Assembly (NCBI RefSeq): GCF_900094545.1 | Contig: NZ_FMAH01000026.1 | Coordinates: forward strand, 32,891-96,890 | Source of the DNA: Martinezella miluonensis | GTDB lineage: Bacteria; Pseudomonadota; Alphaproteobacteria; Rhizobiales; Rhizobiaceae | Direction of reading: 5' to 3' | Length of the DNA: 64,000 nucleotides | Shown here: positions 44,229 to 52,253 of the stretch, piece by piece | How positions within the stretch are numbered: the first letter of the stretch is position 1 | Layout of the letters: every line of letters begins with the position of its first letter | Position numbers and translations under genes: made by a program | The notes under the pieces: generated by a model | What the model saw: the letters and a program-made list of their open reading frames with translations, nothing else | What the model was told of the DNA's origin: nothing | Database searches by the model: none

Positions 44229-44439
44229 CAATTGATGGAACAATCGGTTGTGCAAATCTCGCAAGGCCGCCCTTGTTGTTTTGGTTGTTGTTAGGAACAA
44301 GGCATCGAAAACATATTATCCTAAACTTTATTACAACGATACATTTTTTTAATTGAGCATACTCACCAATTCGGCGGGATATTGATATTGGTGCGATCGT
44401 TTCCTAGGTGTCGGATTATCCGCCACGAGGCCCGACCGA

Positions 44440-45162
44440 ATGATTCTCCTTGCTGCCCGCCTTGCCTTCGAAAATCTCTTTGCGCCGGAGACCCGCAGGG
44501 TTTTCTGGAAGGTTCTCGGCCTGACGTTGGTCGCGCTCGCCGTGCTTTGGTTTGCCTTGCGCGGCGCCTTCAACTCCTTTGTCCTGCCGTGGCTGCAAGG
44601 CTTCCTGCCGTCCACCGCGGACTGGACGGGCTGGCTCACGCTCTTCCTTGCCATTTTCGCTGGCATCGCATTAGCATTGGCCATGGCGCTGCTGATCTCG
44701 CCGGTCACAGCGCTGCTCGCCGGCCTCTTTCTCGATGATGTCGCTGAAGTTGTAGAAAAGCGCGATTATCCTTCCGATTCGCCCGGAACGGCGATGCCGA
44801 TCGCCTCGGCGATGAAAAGCTCGGTGCGGTTTCTTGGTGTCGTCATCGTCGGCAATATCGTGGCGCTGCTGCTGCTGTTCATTCCGGGCGTCAATCTCGT
44901 CGCTTTTTTCCTGGTGAACGGTTATCTGCTCGGCCGGGAATTCTTCGAATTCGCTGCCATGCGTTTCCGCTCGCCGGACGAGGCGCGGGAGTTTCGTGTC
45001 AAACACGCTTTCACGGTGTTCCTCGCCGGTCTGGTGATCGCGGCCTTTCTGGCCATCCCATTGCTCAATCTGCTGACGCCGCTGTTTGCGGCCGGGATGA
45101 TGGTGCATCTGTACAAGCTGATTTCACACAAGGAGGCGAGTGTGCGGGTCCGGCGTTCTTAG
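44440..45162 (+). CDS. EI24/CysZ-like membrane protein
   Basis: A 240-aa protein with about five hydrophobic segments, including WKVLGLTLVALAVLWFAL, LTLFLAIFAGIALALAMALL and IPLLNLLTPLFAAGMMV. A conserved NGYLLGREFFEFAAMR lies in the middle. This is the EI24 domain pattern also found in the sulfate permease CysZ, and a sulfate role is possible but unproven. It is divergent from the RpiR gene and its stop overlaps the end of nth by 4 bp. Confidence 0.85.
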   Translation: MILLAARLAFENLFAPETRRVFWKVLGLTLVALAVLWFALRGAFNSFVLPWLQGFLPSTADWTGWLTLFLAIFAGIALALAMALLISPVTALLAGLFLDDVAEVVEKRDYPSDSPGTAMPIASAMKSSVRFLGVVIVGNIVALLLLFIPGVNLVAFFLVNGYLLGREFFEFAAMRFRSPDEAREFRVKHAFTVFLAGLVIAAFLAIPLLNLLTPLFAAGMMVHLYKLISHKEASVRVRRS

Positions 45163-45938
45163 CTTGCGGCTTCCGAGCCGATGACTTGCGCCGGCAGTTC
45201 GACCAGCGGTGCCGGGATATCCCAGGTCTTTTCCGGCGAGCGGCAGAGGTCGGCAATGACGCAGCGTTCGCATTCCGGCTTGCGTGCCTTGCAGCAGTAG
45301 CGTCCGTGCAGGATCAGCCAGTGATGCGCATGGTAGAGATATTCGTCGGGGATGATCTTCATCAGTCGCTGTTCGACCTCGTCCGGCGTCTTGCCAGGGG
45401 CCAGCAGCAGCCGGTTGGCAATGCGGAAGATGTGCGTATCGACAGCCATCGTTGCCTGGCCGAAGGCCATGGAGAGCACGACATTCGCGGTCTTGCGCCC
45501 GACGCCCGGCAGGGTCACCAGCTCTTCACGCGTCCGCGGCACCTCGCCGCCGAAATCCGTGATCAGCTTTTCCGATAGCGCCACGACGTTCTTTGCCTTG
45601 TTGCGGTAAAGGCCGATCGTCTTGATGTATTCGCGAATGCGTTCCTCGCCGAGATCCAGCATCTTCTGCGGCGTGTCGGCGACGGCGAAGAGGGCGCGCG
45701 TCGCTTTGTTGACGCCGGCATCGGTCGCCTGCGCCGAAAGCGCGACGGCAACGACGAGCGTGAAAGGGTTGACGTGCTCGAGTTCGCCCTTCGGTTCCGG
45801 CCGCTGGATGGAGAAGCGCCGGAAGATCTCTTCCAAGTCTGCCTTGGAATAGAGGCTTTTTGCGGCCGGCTTGCGGCCTGCAGTCGCATTTGACTTTTTC
45901 ACGGTTTGGGCGCTGGATTTGATCTTGGGATTTGCCAT
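45159..45938 (-). CDS. nth: Endonuclease III (DNA glycosylase/AP lyase)
   Basis: A 259-aa base-excision repair enzyme that removes oxidised pyrimidines. The helix-hairpin-helix LPGVGRKTANVVL holds the catalytic Lys, and the catalytic Asp lies in MAVDTHIFRIANRL. The [4Fe-4S] site is C-x6-C-x2-C-x5-C in CKARKPECERCVIADLC. A basic N-terminal extension of about 30 residues precedes the core. The start at 45938 gives MANPKIKSS. Its ATG overlaps the possible start of the divergent DUF2244 gene. Confidence 0.94.
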   Translation of the reverse strand: MANPKIKSSAQTVKKSNATAGRKPAAKSLYSKADLEEIFRRFSIQRPEPKGELEHVNPFTLVVAVALSAQATDAGVNKATRALFAVADTPQKMLDLGEERIREYIKTIGLYRNKAKNVVALSEKLITDFGGEVPRTREELVTLPGVGRKTANVVLSMAFGQATMAVDTHIFRIANRLLLAPGKTPDEVEQRLMKIIPDEYLYHAHHWLILHGRYCCKARKPECERCVIADLCRSPEKTWDIPAPLVELPAQVIGSEAAS

Positions 45939-45960
45939 GAACGACCTATACTCAAGTCCT

Positions 45961-46464
45961 ATGACGGAACGCAACGCCGATACGGCAGCAGACGGCAACA
46001 GGCCGGTTTTTGCCGCCGAATTGTTTCCCCATCGCTCGCTTGGACGAAAGGGGTTCAAGGTCATGCTGGCCTTGGCCGGCATCTCCTGCTTCTTCTACGG
46101 CATCTTCTTCGTCGCGTGCGGCGCCTGGCCGATCGGCATTTTCTTTGGTGCCGACTTTCTCCTGCTCTATGGCGCCTTCTGGCTGAATTATCGCTCCGGG
46201 CGCGTGCGCGAAGAGGTGACGGTGTCGCGCACCAACGTCTCCATCCGCAAGTTCTCGCCAACAGGGCGGATGGTGGAGCACGATTTCAATCCGTTCTGGA
46301 CGCGTTTCCTGGTTCGTCGCCACAGCGAGATCGGGGTCATGTCGATGCATGTCCGCGACAGAAGCCACGACACCGATGTCGGCTCCTTCCTCAACCCCGA
46401 AGATCGCGAGAGCTTTGCCAAGGCCTTCAAACGCGCGTTGGCGACCGTCACGCAGAGGATATGA
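45961..46464 (+). CDS. DUF2244 family membrane protein
   Basis: A 167-aa protein starting MTERNADTAADG. Two adjacent helices (VMLALAGISCFFYGIFFVA and WPIGIFFGADFLLLYGAFWL) are followed by a cytoplasmic domain. That domain contains YRSGRVREEVTVSRTNVSI and FNPFWTRFLVRRH. DUF2244 proteins are common in alphaproteobacteria and uncharacterised. The ATG at 45937 is an alternative start. It would overlap the nth start codon on the other strand. Confidence 0.85.
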   Translation: MTERNADTAADGNRPVFAAELFPHRSLGRKGFKVMLALAGISCFFYGIFFVACGAWPIGIFFGADFLLLYGAFWLNYRSGRVREEVTVSRTNVSIRKFSPTGRMVEHDFNPFWTRFLVRRHSEIGVMSMHVRDRSHDTDVGSFLNPEDRESFAKAFKRALATVTQRI

Positions 46465-46575
46465 GCAGGCAGAGCGAGGCAGGCCGATCACATTTTCGCA
46501 GAGAGGCCACTTGCGCAAGAATCGGGTGGTTTTAGCCCTCTTGCCGTGGTTTTCTCCTTTCCAAGGAGAAAGATC

Positions 46576-47448
46576 ATGAATGCGATTGCACAGTTGAAGA
46601 AAGACATCACCCCTGAAGGTCAGGACTACGAGACCGTTCGGGAGGTCATTGAGCTCATCACCGAGGAATATCGCGACCAGCCGTCGCTGGAGATGCTTGC
46701 AGACCGGCTCGGCCAATCACCGACCCAATTGCAGAAGACGTTTACGCGCTGGGCCGGGTTGTCGCCCAAGGCGTTCCTTCAGGCCGTCACGCTCGACCAT
46801 GCCAAGCGGCTTCTGCGCAAAGAGGATCTGCCTCTGCTGGAGACGTCTTTCGAAGTCGGCCTTTCCGGTCCGAGCCGGCTGCACGATCTTTTCGTGACGC
46901 ACGAGGCGATGTCTCCGGGCGAGTGGAAGGCCAGGGGCAGCGGTCTGGTGATGCGCTACGCGTTTCACATCTCCCCCTTCGGCCTTGCCTTGATCATGGT
47001 CACCGATCGCGGTCTTGCCGGCCTTGCCTTTAGCGACTCCGGCAATGAAAAGGCCTGCCTGGCAGACATGACCTGCCGCTGGCCGAATGCGCAATTCATC
47101 GAGGATCCGCATGCAACCGCTCCCTATGCGGCGCGCATCTTCGAGCGTTCGAACTGGTCGAGCGACCAGCCGTTGCGGGTGGTGCTGATCGGCTCGGATT
47201 TTCAGCTTCGCGTATGGGAAAGCCTCTTGAAGATCCCGATGGGTCGTGCCGTGACCTATTCCGACATCGCCAAGGATATCGGCCAGCCGACGGCGATGCG
47301 CGCCGTCGGCGCGGCTGTCGGCCGCAACCCGATCTCCTTCGTCGTGCCCTGCCATCGTGCACTTGGCAAGAACGGCCAGCTCACCGGTTATCACTGGGGC
47401 TTGACGCGCAAGCGGGCGATGCTGGGATGGGAATCAGGGGATGCGTGA
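46576..47448 (+). CDS. HTH domain plus methylated-DNA-protein cysteine methyltransferase
   Basis: A 290-aa fusion. An AraC-type helix-turn-helix (about 25-110, LADRLGQSPTQLQKTFTRWA, trimmed) is followed by a methyltransferase domain with the acceptor Cys in SFVVPCHRAL (C259). GRAVTYSDIAKDIGQPTAM and GAAVGRNP also mark it. It repairs O6-methylguanine by self-alkylation. It lacks the N-terminal zinc domain of Ada that accepts methyl groups from phosphotriesters, so it cannot sense damage in the classic Ada way. AAGGAGAAAG precedes the ATG at 46576. Confidence 0.92.
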   Translation: MNAIAQLKKDITPEGQDYETVREVIELITEEYRDQPSLEMLADRLGQSPTQLQKTFTRWAGLSPKAFLQAVTLDHAKRLLRKEDLPLLETSFEVGLSGPSRLHDLFVTHEAMSPGEWKARGSGLVMRYAFHISPFGLALIMVTDRGLAGLAFSDSGNEKACLADMTCRWPNAQFIEDPHATAPYAARIFERSNWSSDQPLRVVLIGSDFQLRVWESLLKIPMGRAVTYSDIAKDIGQPTAMRAVGAAVGRNPISFVVPCHRALGKNGQLTGYHWGLTRKRAMLGWESGDA

Positions 47449-47492
47449 GGGTGTGTGTGCCTTCGGAAGCCCCGAGTTTGCCGTGCCTGCGC

Positions 47493-47685
47493 CACCCCCC
47501 TCTGTCGCTATCGCGACATCTCCCCCACAAGGGGGGAGATTGGTAATTCGCGGCAGCCTCTCGCTTCAAAGCAAACATTGCGTCTGCTGAAATTACCATT
47601 GTTGAGCATTTGGTAGGGGCAACCGCAAACTCCCAAAGATCTCCCTCCTTGTGGCGGAGATGTCACGAAGTGACAGAGGGGGGTG
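47493..47685. repeat. MITE-like element with about 49-bp inverted repeat ends (copy A)
   Basis: The arm at 47493-47541 is a near match to the reverse complement of 47637-47685, with a few mismatches and one gap. Each arm itself contains two hairpins (TGTCGC/GCGACA and CTCCCC/GGGGAG). A core of about 95 bp lies between. The element occupies most of the gap between the repair methyltransferase gene and the convergent SorC-type gene. It is the same type as 50301-50486. Confidence 0.7.
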
Positions 47686-47725
47686 TGCACTGTCACCAAA
47701 TTCGGAGCCAATGGCGAGGCTGCCC

Positions 47726-48715
47726 TCAAGCAGCCTTCGCCATAGCCATCTGCAGCAGCGCCTTCGCCGCGCTTTCATCCGTAATCAAAGTATTGCAGCC
47801 GATGCGCTTGATGGTGGCGCTGATCGCCTGGGCGCGATGGGCGCCGCCGGAGGAAATGACGATATGCTTGGCTTTCTTCAGCGTATCGAGATCGACGGAC
47901 ATCACGCGCTTGTTGATGGGGTGATCGACGGAATTGCCCTCGGCGTCGAGGAAGTTGAACATGGTGTCGCAGACGCAGCCTGCTTCGATCAGCTCTTCCA
48001 GCTCGCGCTTCGAGATGAAGCCCTCAGACAGCGAGGTCGATTGCGGACCGATATCGCCGCAGCTGACAATCGCAAGATCGAGGTTTTCCGCCAGCCGGTA
48101 GATCGCTTCGAGGCCGCATTTTTCGATGAGATTGCGCTTGGTCTCGACGGAGTCGACCAGAAGCGGCGCCAGGAACATGTAGCACTCCGCGCCGAGTTGG
48201 CTCGCCAGGCGCCATGTATAGTCTATCGGGTTGGTCTGATGGACGGCGACGATGCCGCCGAGCAGGGAGACCACCTTGCAATTGTCGCGGCGAGTCGGGC
48301 GGAAGCTCGCAAGCGAGGCCGTCATCGTCCGGCCCCAGCCGACGCCGATGGTGGAATTGTCTGGAATGGCTTCCGTCAGGAACTGGCCGAGCGCCAGGCC
48401 GACGCTTTTTGCCTGGGCGTTGACATTGCCGCCGGCCGGCTCGGGGACGACGATCGCCTCGTCGAGGCCGTAGGTGCGCTCGAGCTTGATCGCCAGCTCG
48501 ACGCAATCGTCGATACCTTCGGTGATCCAGATCTGCACTTCGGCGCGGCGCATGGCCTCATCAAGCAGGCGGATGACGGTGGTGCGGCTAATGCCCAGCT
48601 GTTCGGCAACGTCCTTCTGCGTCAGGCCCTGGTTGTAATAGAGCCATGCGGCGCGAAGTCTCAGGGACGAGGTCTCCGAATAGGCGGTATGGGTTCCGCG
48701 TCTCAGTTTGGCCAC
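47726..48715 (-). CDS. SorC/DeoR-type sugar-binding transcriptional regulator
   Basis: A 329-aa regulator with GTG start at 48715, chosen because GGAGG lies about 8 bp upstream. The HTH is LRLRAAWLYYNQGLTQKDVA and GISRTTVIRLLDEA. The sugar-binding domain has TIGVGWGRTMTASLASF, NLDLAIVSCGDIGPQ and ISSGGAHRAQAI. EryD and related regulators have this form. It is divergent from the transaldolase gene across a 500-bp region and may control it. Confidence 0.9.
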   Translation of the reverse strand: MAKLRRGTHTAYSETSSLRLRAAWLYYNQGLTQKDVAEQLGISRTTVIRLLDEAMRRAEVQIWITEGIDDCVELAIKLERTYGLDEAIVVPEPAGGNVNAQAKSVGLALGQFLTEAIPDNSTIGVGWGRTMTASLASFRPTRRDNCKVVSLLGGIVAVHQTNPIDYTWRLASQLGAECYMFLAPLLVDSVETKRNLIEKCGLEAIYRLAENLDLAIVSCGDIGPQSTSLSEGFISKRELEELIEAGCVCDTMFNFLDAEGNSVDHPINKRVMSVDLDTLKKAKHIVISSGGAHRAQAISATIKRIGCNTLITDESAAKALLQMAMAKAA

Positions 48716-48875
48716 AGGTCCTCCGAAATGATTGTCGCATGCGCCTTTTAGGGTCATGATCACCCCGGAAAACGAAATGGGGTGATGGCGGATGACAGGA
48801 GCAGGCGGGATCGGCTCTTCTGCTGCCGATATTCTATGACGTGAAACTTATGTCAATCGAATTGCACAAATGTCC

Positions 48876-48905
48876 TTGACTTTTCGGTGCGAGATTGCTG
48901 ATAGT
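48876..48905 (+). promoter_or_regulatory. Putative tal promoter
   Basis: TTGACT (48876-48881) and GATAGT (48900-48905) are spaced by 18 bp. A second possible regulator site is the partial dyad TGAC-N11-GTCA around 48838-48856. This would give a leader of about 300 nt before tal. The rest of 48716-48875 shows no gene. Confidence 0.4.
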
Positions 48906-48945
48906 CGGCGGTGAGGAATTCGGTCTTGTCCAGTCGAGGAGGACA

Positions 48946-49131
48946 ATGTGCGAGTGCTGCTGCGAGCAAGTGCCAGGCCGGACGGGGAGCCATATAGGGC
49001 GCCCGGTGCCGGTGAAAAGCTTGTTTGCGGAAGGTTGTCTCCTGATCGCTCGGCCGCTCACCGGAAATGGAACTTTCGCGCTTTTTATCCCGTTACCGAA
49101 ACATAGGAGAAGGAAGGCTGCACTCCCCTGA
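48946..49131 (+). CDS. Possible cysteine-rich upstream ORF in the tal leader
   Basis: A 61-codon frame with start MCECCCEQVPGRTG. Four of its first six codons after Met are TGC. GAGGAGGA lies directly upstream of the ATG, though the spacing is short for the strongest pairing. The frame ends 87 bp before tal. The remainder of the peptide looks unconstrained. It could be a leader peptide whose translation responds to cysteine supply, or a chance frame. Confidence 0.35.
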   Translation: MCECCCEQVPGRTGSHIGRPVPVKSLFAEGCLLIARPLTGNGTFALFIPLPKHRRRKAALP

Positions 49132-49218
49132 CGCCTTCGAGTCCGCCCGACGAAAAGACCGGATCTGCTGCCCGATACCTCCCATCCAAATGGGCTTCAT
49201 TCAACAAGGATACCTGTT

Positions 49219-50184
49219 ATGACTTCCAAGCTTGATCAACTCCGCGCCATGACGACGGTCGTGGCCGATACCGGCGATATCGAGGCAGTCGCTCGCCTGA
49301 AGCCGGTGGATTGCACCACTAACCCGACCATCGTGCTGAAGGCGCTCGGCACCCCGATGTTTGCCGATGCGATCAAGGAAGCTGTGGCCTGGGGCAAGAA
49401 ACAGGGCGGCACGCCGGAAGCTACCGCTGCTGCTGTTGGCGACCGTCTGGCGATCTCTGTGGGTGCAGCACTCTCCGCCCTTGTTCCCGGCCGTGTCTCG
49501 ACGGAAGTCGACGCCGACCTGTCCTTCAATACCGAAGCGTCGCTCGCCAAGGCGCGTGCCATCATCGCGGCCTACAAGGAGCGCGGCATCGAGCGTGACC
49601 GCATCCTGATCAAGCTTGCTTCCACCTGGGAAGGCATCCGTGCGGCCGAAGTGCTGCAGAAGGAAGGCATCGACTGCAATCTGACGCTGCTCTTCAGCAA
49701 GGCCCAGGCGATTGCCTGCGCCGATGCCAAGGTATTCCTGATCTCGCCTTTCGTCGGCCGTATCCTCGACTGGTACAAGAAGTCGACCGGCAAGGACTAC
49801 ACGGCTGAGGAAGATCCGGGTGTCGTCTCGGTGCGCGACATCTATCACTACTACAAGTCCAACGACATCAAGACGATTGTCATGGGCGCCTCCTTCCGCA
49901 ACACCGGCGAAATCGAAGCGCTGGCCGGCTGCGATCGCCTGACGATCAGCCCGAACCTGCTCGACGATCTTTCCAAGGACGAAGGCAAGCTGGAGCGCAA
50001 GCTCTCGCCGGAGAACAAGGGCTCCGCCGGCAAGATTGCCGTCGACGAAAAGACCTTCCGCTGGATGATGAACGAAGACGCAATGGCAACCGAGAAGCTC
50101 TCCGAAGGTATCCGCGCCTTCGCCAAGGATCTCGGCACGCTGCGCGCCATGGTCAGCAAGGAACTGCAGCTCGCTGCGGCCTAA
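49219..50184 (+). CDS. tal: Transaldolase
   Basis: A 321-aa class 1 transaldolase of the pentose phosphate pathway, transferring dihydroxyacetone from sedoheptulose 7-phosphate to glyceraldehyde 3-phosphate. It starts MTSKLDQLRAMTTVVADTGD, trimmed, with the conserved DCTTNPTIVLKA. The Schiff-base Lys lies in RILIKLASTWEGIRAA, with CNLTLLFS and SPFVGRILDW. The full length and lack of a fused domain match TalA/TalB. It would rearrange pentose phosphates produced from polyols. Its long leader carries a Cys-rich frame. Confidence 0.95.
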   Translation: MTSKLDQLRAMTTVVADTGDIEAVARLKPVDCTTNPTIVLKALGTPMFADAIKEAVAWGKKQGGTPEATAAAVGDRLAISVGAALSALVPGRVSTEVDADLSFNTEASLAKARAIIAAYKERGIERDRILIKLASTWEGIRAAEVLQKEGIDCNLTLLFSKAQAIACADAKVFLISPFVGRILDWYKKSTGKDYTAEEDPGVVSVRDIYHYYKSNDIKTIVMGASFRNTGEIEALAGCDRLTISPNLLDDLSKDEGKLERKLSPENKGSAGKIAVDEKTFRWMMNEDAMATEKLSEGIRAFAKDLGTLRAMVSKELQLAAA

Positions 50185-50300
50185 GGTGATCTTGCTTCTC
50201 TTTTTGGAGAGTGGTTCGTTAAGAGGGGTGTCGCAGGAATGCGGCGCCCCTCTTGTGTTTCGACGATAGATCGGGACTTCGAGCGTGCCGCGCCTGTGAT

Positions 50301-50486
50301 ACCCCCTCTGTCCCTTCGGGAGATCTCCCCCACAAGGGCGGAGATCGTTGGGGCGCATCATTCAGTCCGCAAGGCAAGGTATAATAGCTCAGCCAATACG
50401 ATGCCCATTGTTTTGCAATGGCAGCGCTACAGGTTACCAATCTCCCCCCTTGTGGGGGAGATGTCACGATAGTGACAGAGGGGGGT
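50301..50486. repeat. MITE-like element with inverted repeat ends (copy B)
   Basis: The arm at 50301-50346 matches the reverse complement of 50439-50486 (ACCCCCTCTGTC outer end, CTCCCCC/GGGGGAG inner hairpin). The core of about 92 bp differs from copy A. Total length is close to copy A (47493-47685). It fills the gap between tal and the CoA-transferase gene, and no gene is seen here. Confidence 0.7.
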
Positions 50487-50517
50487 AAGATCGGTGCGGC
50501 AAACGGATAGGAAGATC

Positions 50518-51675
50518 CTACCGAAGGAACTCCGCCCTAATCTTCTCAGACTGGCTACCAATCGTCGGTGCAGCTAATCCATCCTTATGTCTGACACCAT
50601 TGACCCGGATCGGGCTTGCCGTCGTTCGCACCGACACGCCATCCTCGCGCGTGACGGTTTGCAGCATGTCCAGCTGGCGGAAGGCGGCGCTTTGCAGCAG
50701 TTTCGGCCAATCCAGCACTTCCGCCGCCCAAATGTCGGCGGGCTCCAACAGGGCGAGCCATTCCCGAACCGTCTTCTCGTGCAGTCGGCCGGCGAGCAGG
50801 CTCTTGATCTCGTCCCGGCGCTGGAAGGCATCATCTGGCGTGTAATCGGCTAGGGCCGGCAGATCGAGCAGCGGCGCTAGCTTTGCCAGCGGCATCATCG
50901 CCAGCGCCAGCCAGCCATCGGCGCAGCGATAGACGCCATAAGGCGCTGCGAGATAGGCGTGGGCGTTTCGCACGGTGGATTTCTTGGGCAGGCGGCCGCC
51001 ATCGTTCAGGTGCGTGGTCAGCACCTCGAACTGGAAATCGACCAGCGCTTCCAGCAGGCTCGTCTCCACATGCACGCCGTGCCCGGTTACCCCGCGTCGC
51101 ACCAGCCCCGCGAGAATGGCTTGAACGAGGAGGTTGCCGGCCAGCATATCGGCGACGGCGAGCCCGAAGGGTACAGGGCCGTCATTGGCCTCGCCGTTCA
51201 GCCACATGGCGCCGGAGCGGGCCTGCGCCAGCAGATCCTGCCCGGGAAAGTGGCGCCATTCATTGTCGGGGCCGTATCCGGTGATGCTGCCATAGACGAT
51301 GCGCGGATTGATTGCGGTAACGGAGGCGTAATCGAGGCCTAGCCTTTCGATGACGCCGGGGCGGAAATTCTGGATGATGACGTCGGCCTTGGCGATCAGC
51401 GTCCGCAATTCCTGCAGATCGGCCTCATCCTTCATGTTGACGGCAAAGCTCTCCTTGCCGCGGTTGATGGCGTGAAACAGCGTGGAATCGCCGCCGATCT
51501 CGGTGTCGCTGAGATAGAGCCGGCGGCAGAGATCGCCGCCATCGGGCCGCTCGATCTTGATGACGCGTGCCCCGAGATCGCCGAGCCGCAGGGCAGCCAT
51601 CGGGCCTGCCAGAAACTGGCTCATATCCAGCACGGTGATGCCGGAGAGCAGACCCTCTTCGTTTTTCGTATTCAT
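50518..51675 (-). CDS. CaiB/BaiF family CoA-transferase (class III)
   Basis: A 385-aa class III CoA-transferase. It has LSGITVLDMSQFLAGPMAAL, trimmed, DLGARVIKIERPDGGD and NFRPGVIERLGLDY. The catalytic Asp region is GQDLLAQARSG. These enzymes move CoA between organic acids. It is at the promoter-distal end of a three-gene minus-strand unit with a MaoC protein and a lactonase-like hydrolase. The acid substrate is unknown. Confidence 0.9.
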   Translation of the reverse strand: MNTKNEEGLLSGITVLDMSQFLAGPMAALRLGDLGARVIKIERPDGGDLCRRLYLSDTEIGGDSTLFHAINRGKESFAVNMKDEADLQELRTLIAKADVIIQNFRPGVIERLGLDYASVTAINPRIVYGSITGYGPDNEWRHFPGQDLLAQARSGAMWLNGEANDGPVPFGLAVADMLAGNLLVQAILAGLVRRGVTGHGVHVETSLLEALVDFQFEVLTTHLNDGGRLPKKSTVRNAHAYLAAPYGVYRCADGWLALAMMPLAKLAPLLDLPALADYTPDDAFQRRDEIKSLLAGRLHEKTVREWLALLEPADIWAAEVLDWPKLLQSAAFRQLDMLQTVTREDGVSVRTTASPIRVNGVRHKDGLAAPTIGSQSEKIRAEFLR

Positions 51676-51676
51676 C

Positions 51677-52222
51677 TCAAACTTTCAGCGGCGGTGCGTC
51701 TGCCGGCCGGCCATTCTTGTAGCGCACGGTCTGGATATGCTCGCAATAGAGCACCAGTTCGCCTTCGCCCTTGAACACCTCGTAGGAGGAGCGGATCAGG
51801 CCGAGTTCGGCATATTTCGGCTGCTTATCCAGATTGGTGCGGATGGTGTAGATGGTGTCGCCAATGAAGGTGGGCTTGATGAAGCGCAGCTTGTCGTAGC
51901 CATAGGAAAAGGCGTTGACGCAATTCGTGGCGACGAGCCCGAGGCCGGCGGAAAAGACGAAGGCGCCGGCCACGAGCCGTTTGCCGAACAGCCCTTCGGT
52001 TTCGGCGAAGATCTGGTCGCTGACGTAAGGGTGCATGTCGAGCACCAGCGCGTTGAACTGCTGGGACTCGCCCTCGGAGATCGTGCGGCGCAGCGAGCGG
52101 ATCTTGTGGCCGACTTCGAAATCCTCATAGAACCAGTTTTCCGAATTCCAGACAGGGATTTCGGCGTGATCGGCCGGCATGGTTTTCGGATGGGTGCTGG
52201 ATACGCCGACGGTGGCGGTCAT
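51677..52222 (-). CDS. MaoC-fold protein lacking the usual catalytic His
   Basis: A 181-aa hot-dog fold protein of the MaoC group. It has FEVGHKIRSLRRTISEGESQ, trimmed, ETEGLFGKRLVAGAFVFS and FIGDTIYTIRTNL. In active R-hydratases the motif is D-x4-H. The aligned segment here is LVLDMHPYVSDQIFA, where Val sits at the His position. It may therefore bind CoA esters without hydratase activity or act with its paralogue at 61237. It starts at 52222 and ends 1 bp from the CoA-transferase start. Confidence 0.82.
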   Translation of the reverse strand: MTATVGVSSTHPKTMPADHAEIPVWNSENWFYEDFEVGHKIRSLRRTISEGESQQFNALVLDMHPYVSDQIFAETEGLFGKRLVAGAFVFSAGLGLVATNCVNAFSYGYDKLRFIKPTFIGDTIYTIRTNLDKQPKYAELGLIRSSYEVFKGEGELVLYCEHIQTVRYKNGRPADAPPLKV

Positions 52223-52253
52223 GGCATTGTCTTTCGATGGAAAACCGCCGGTC

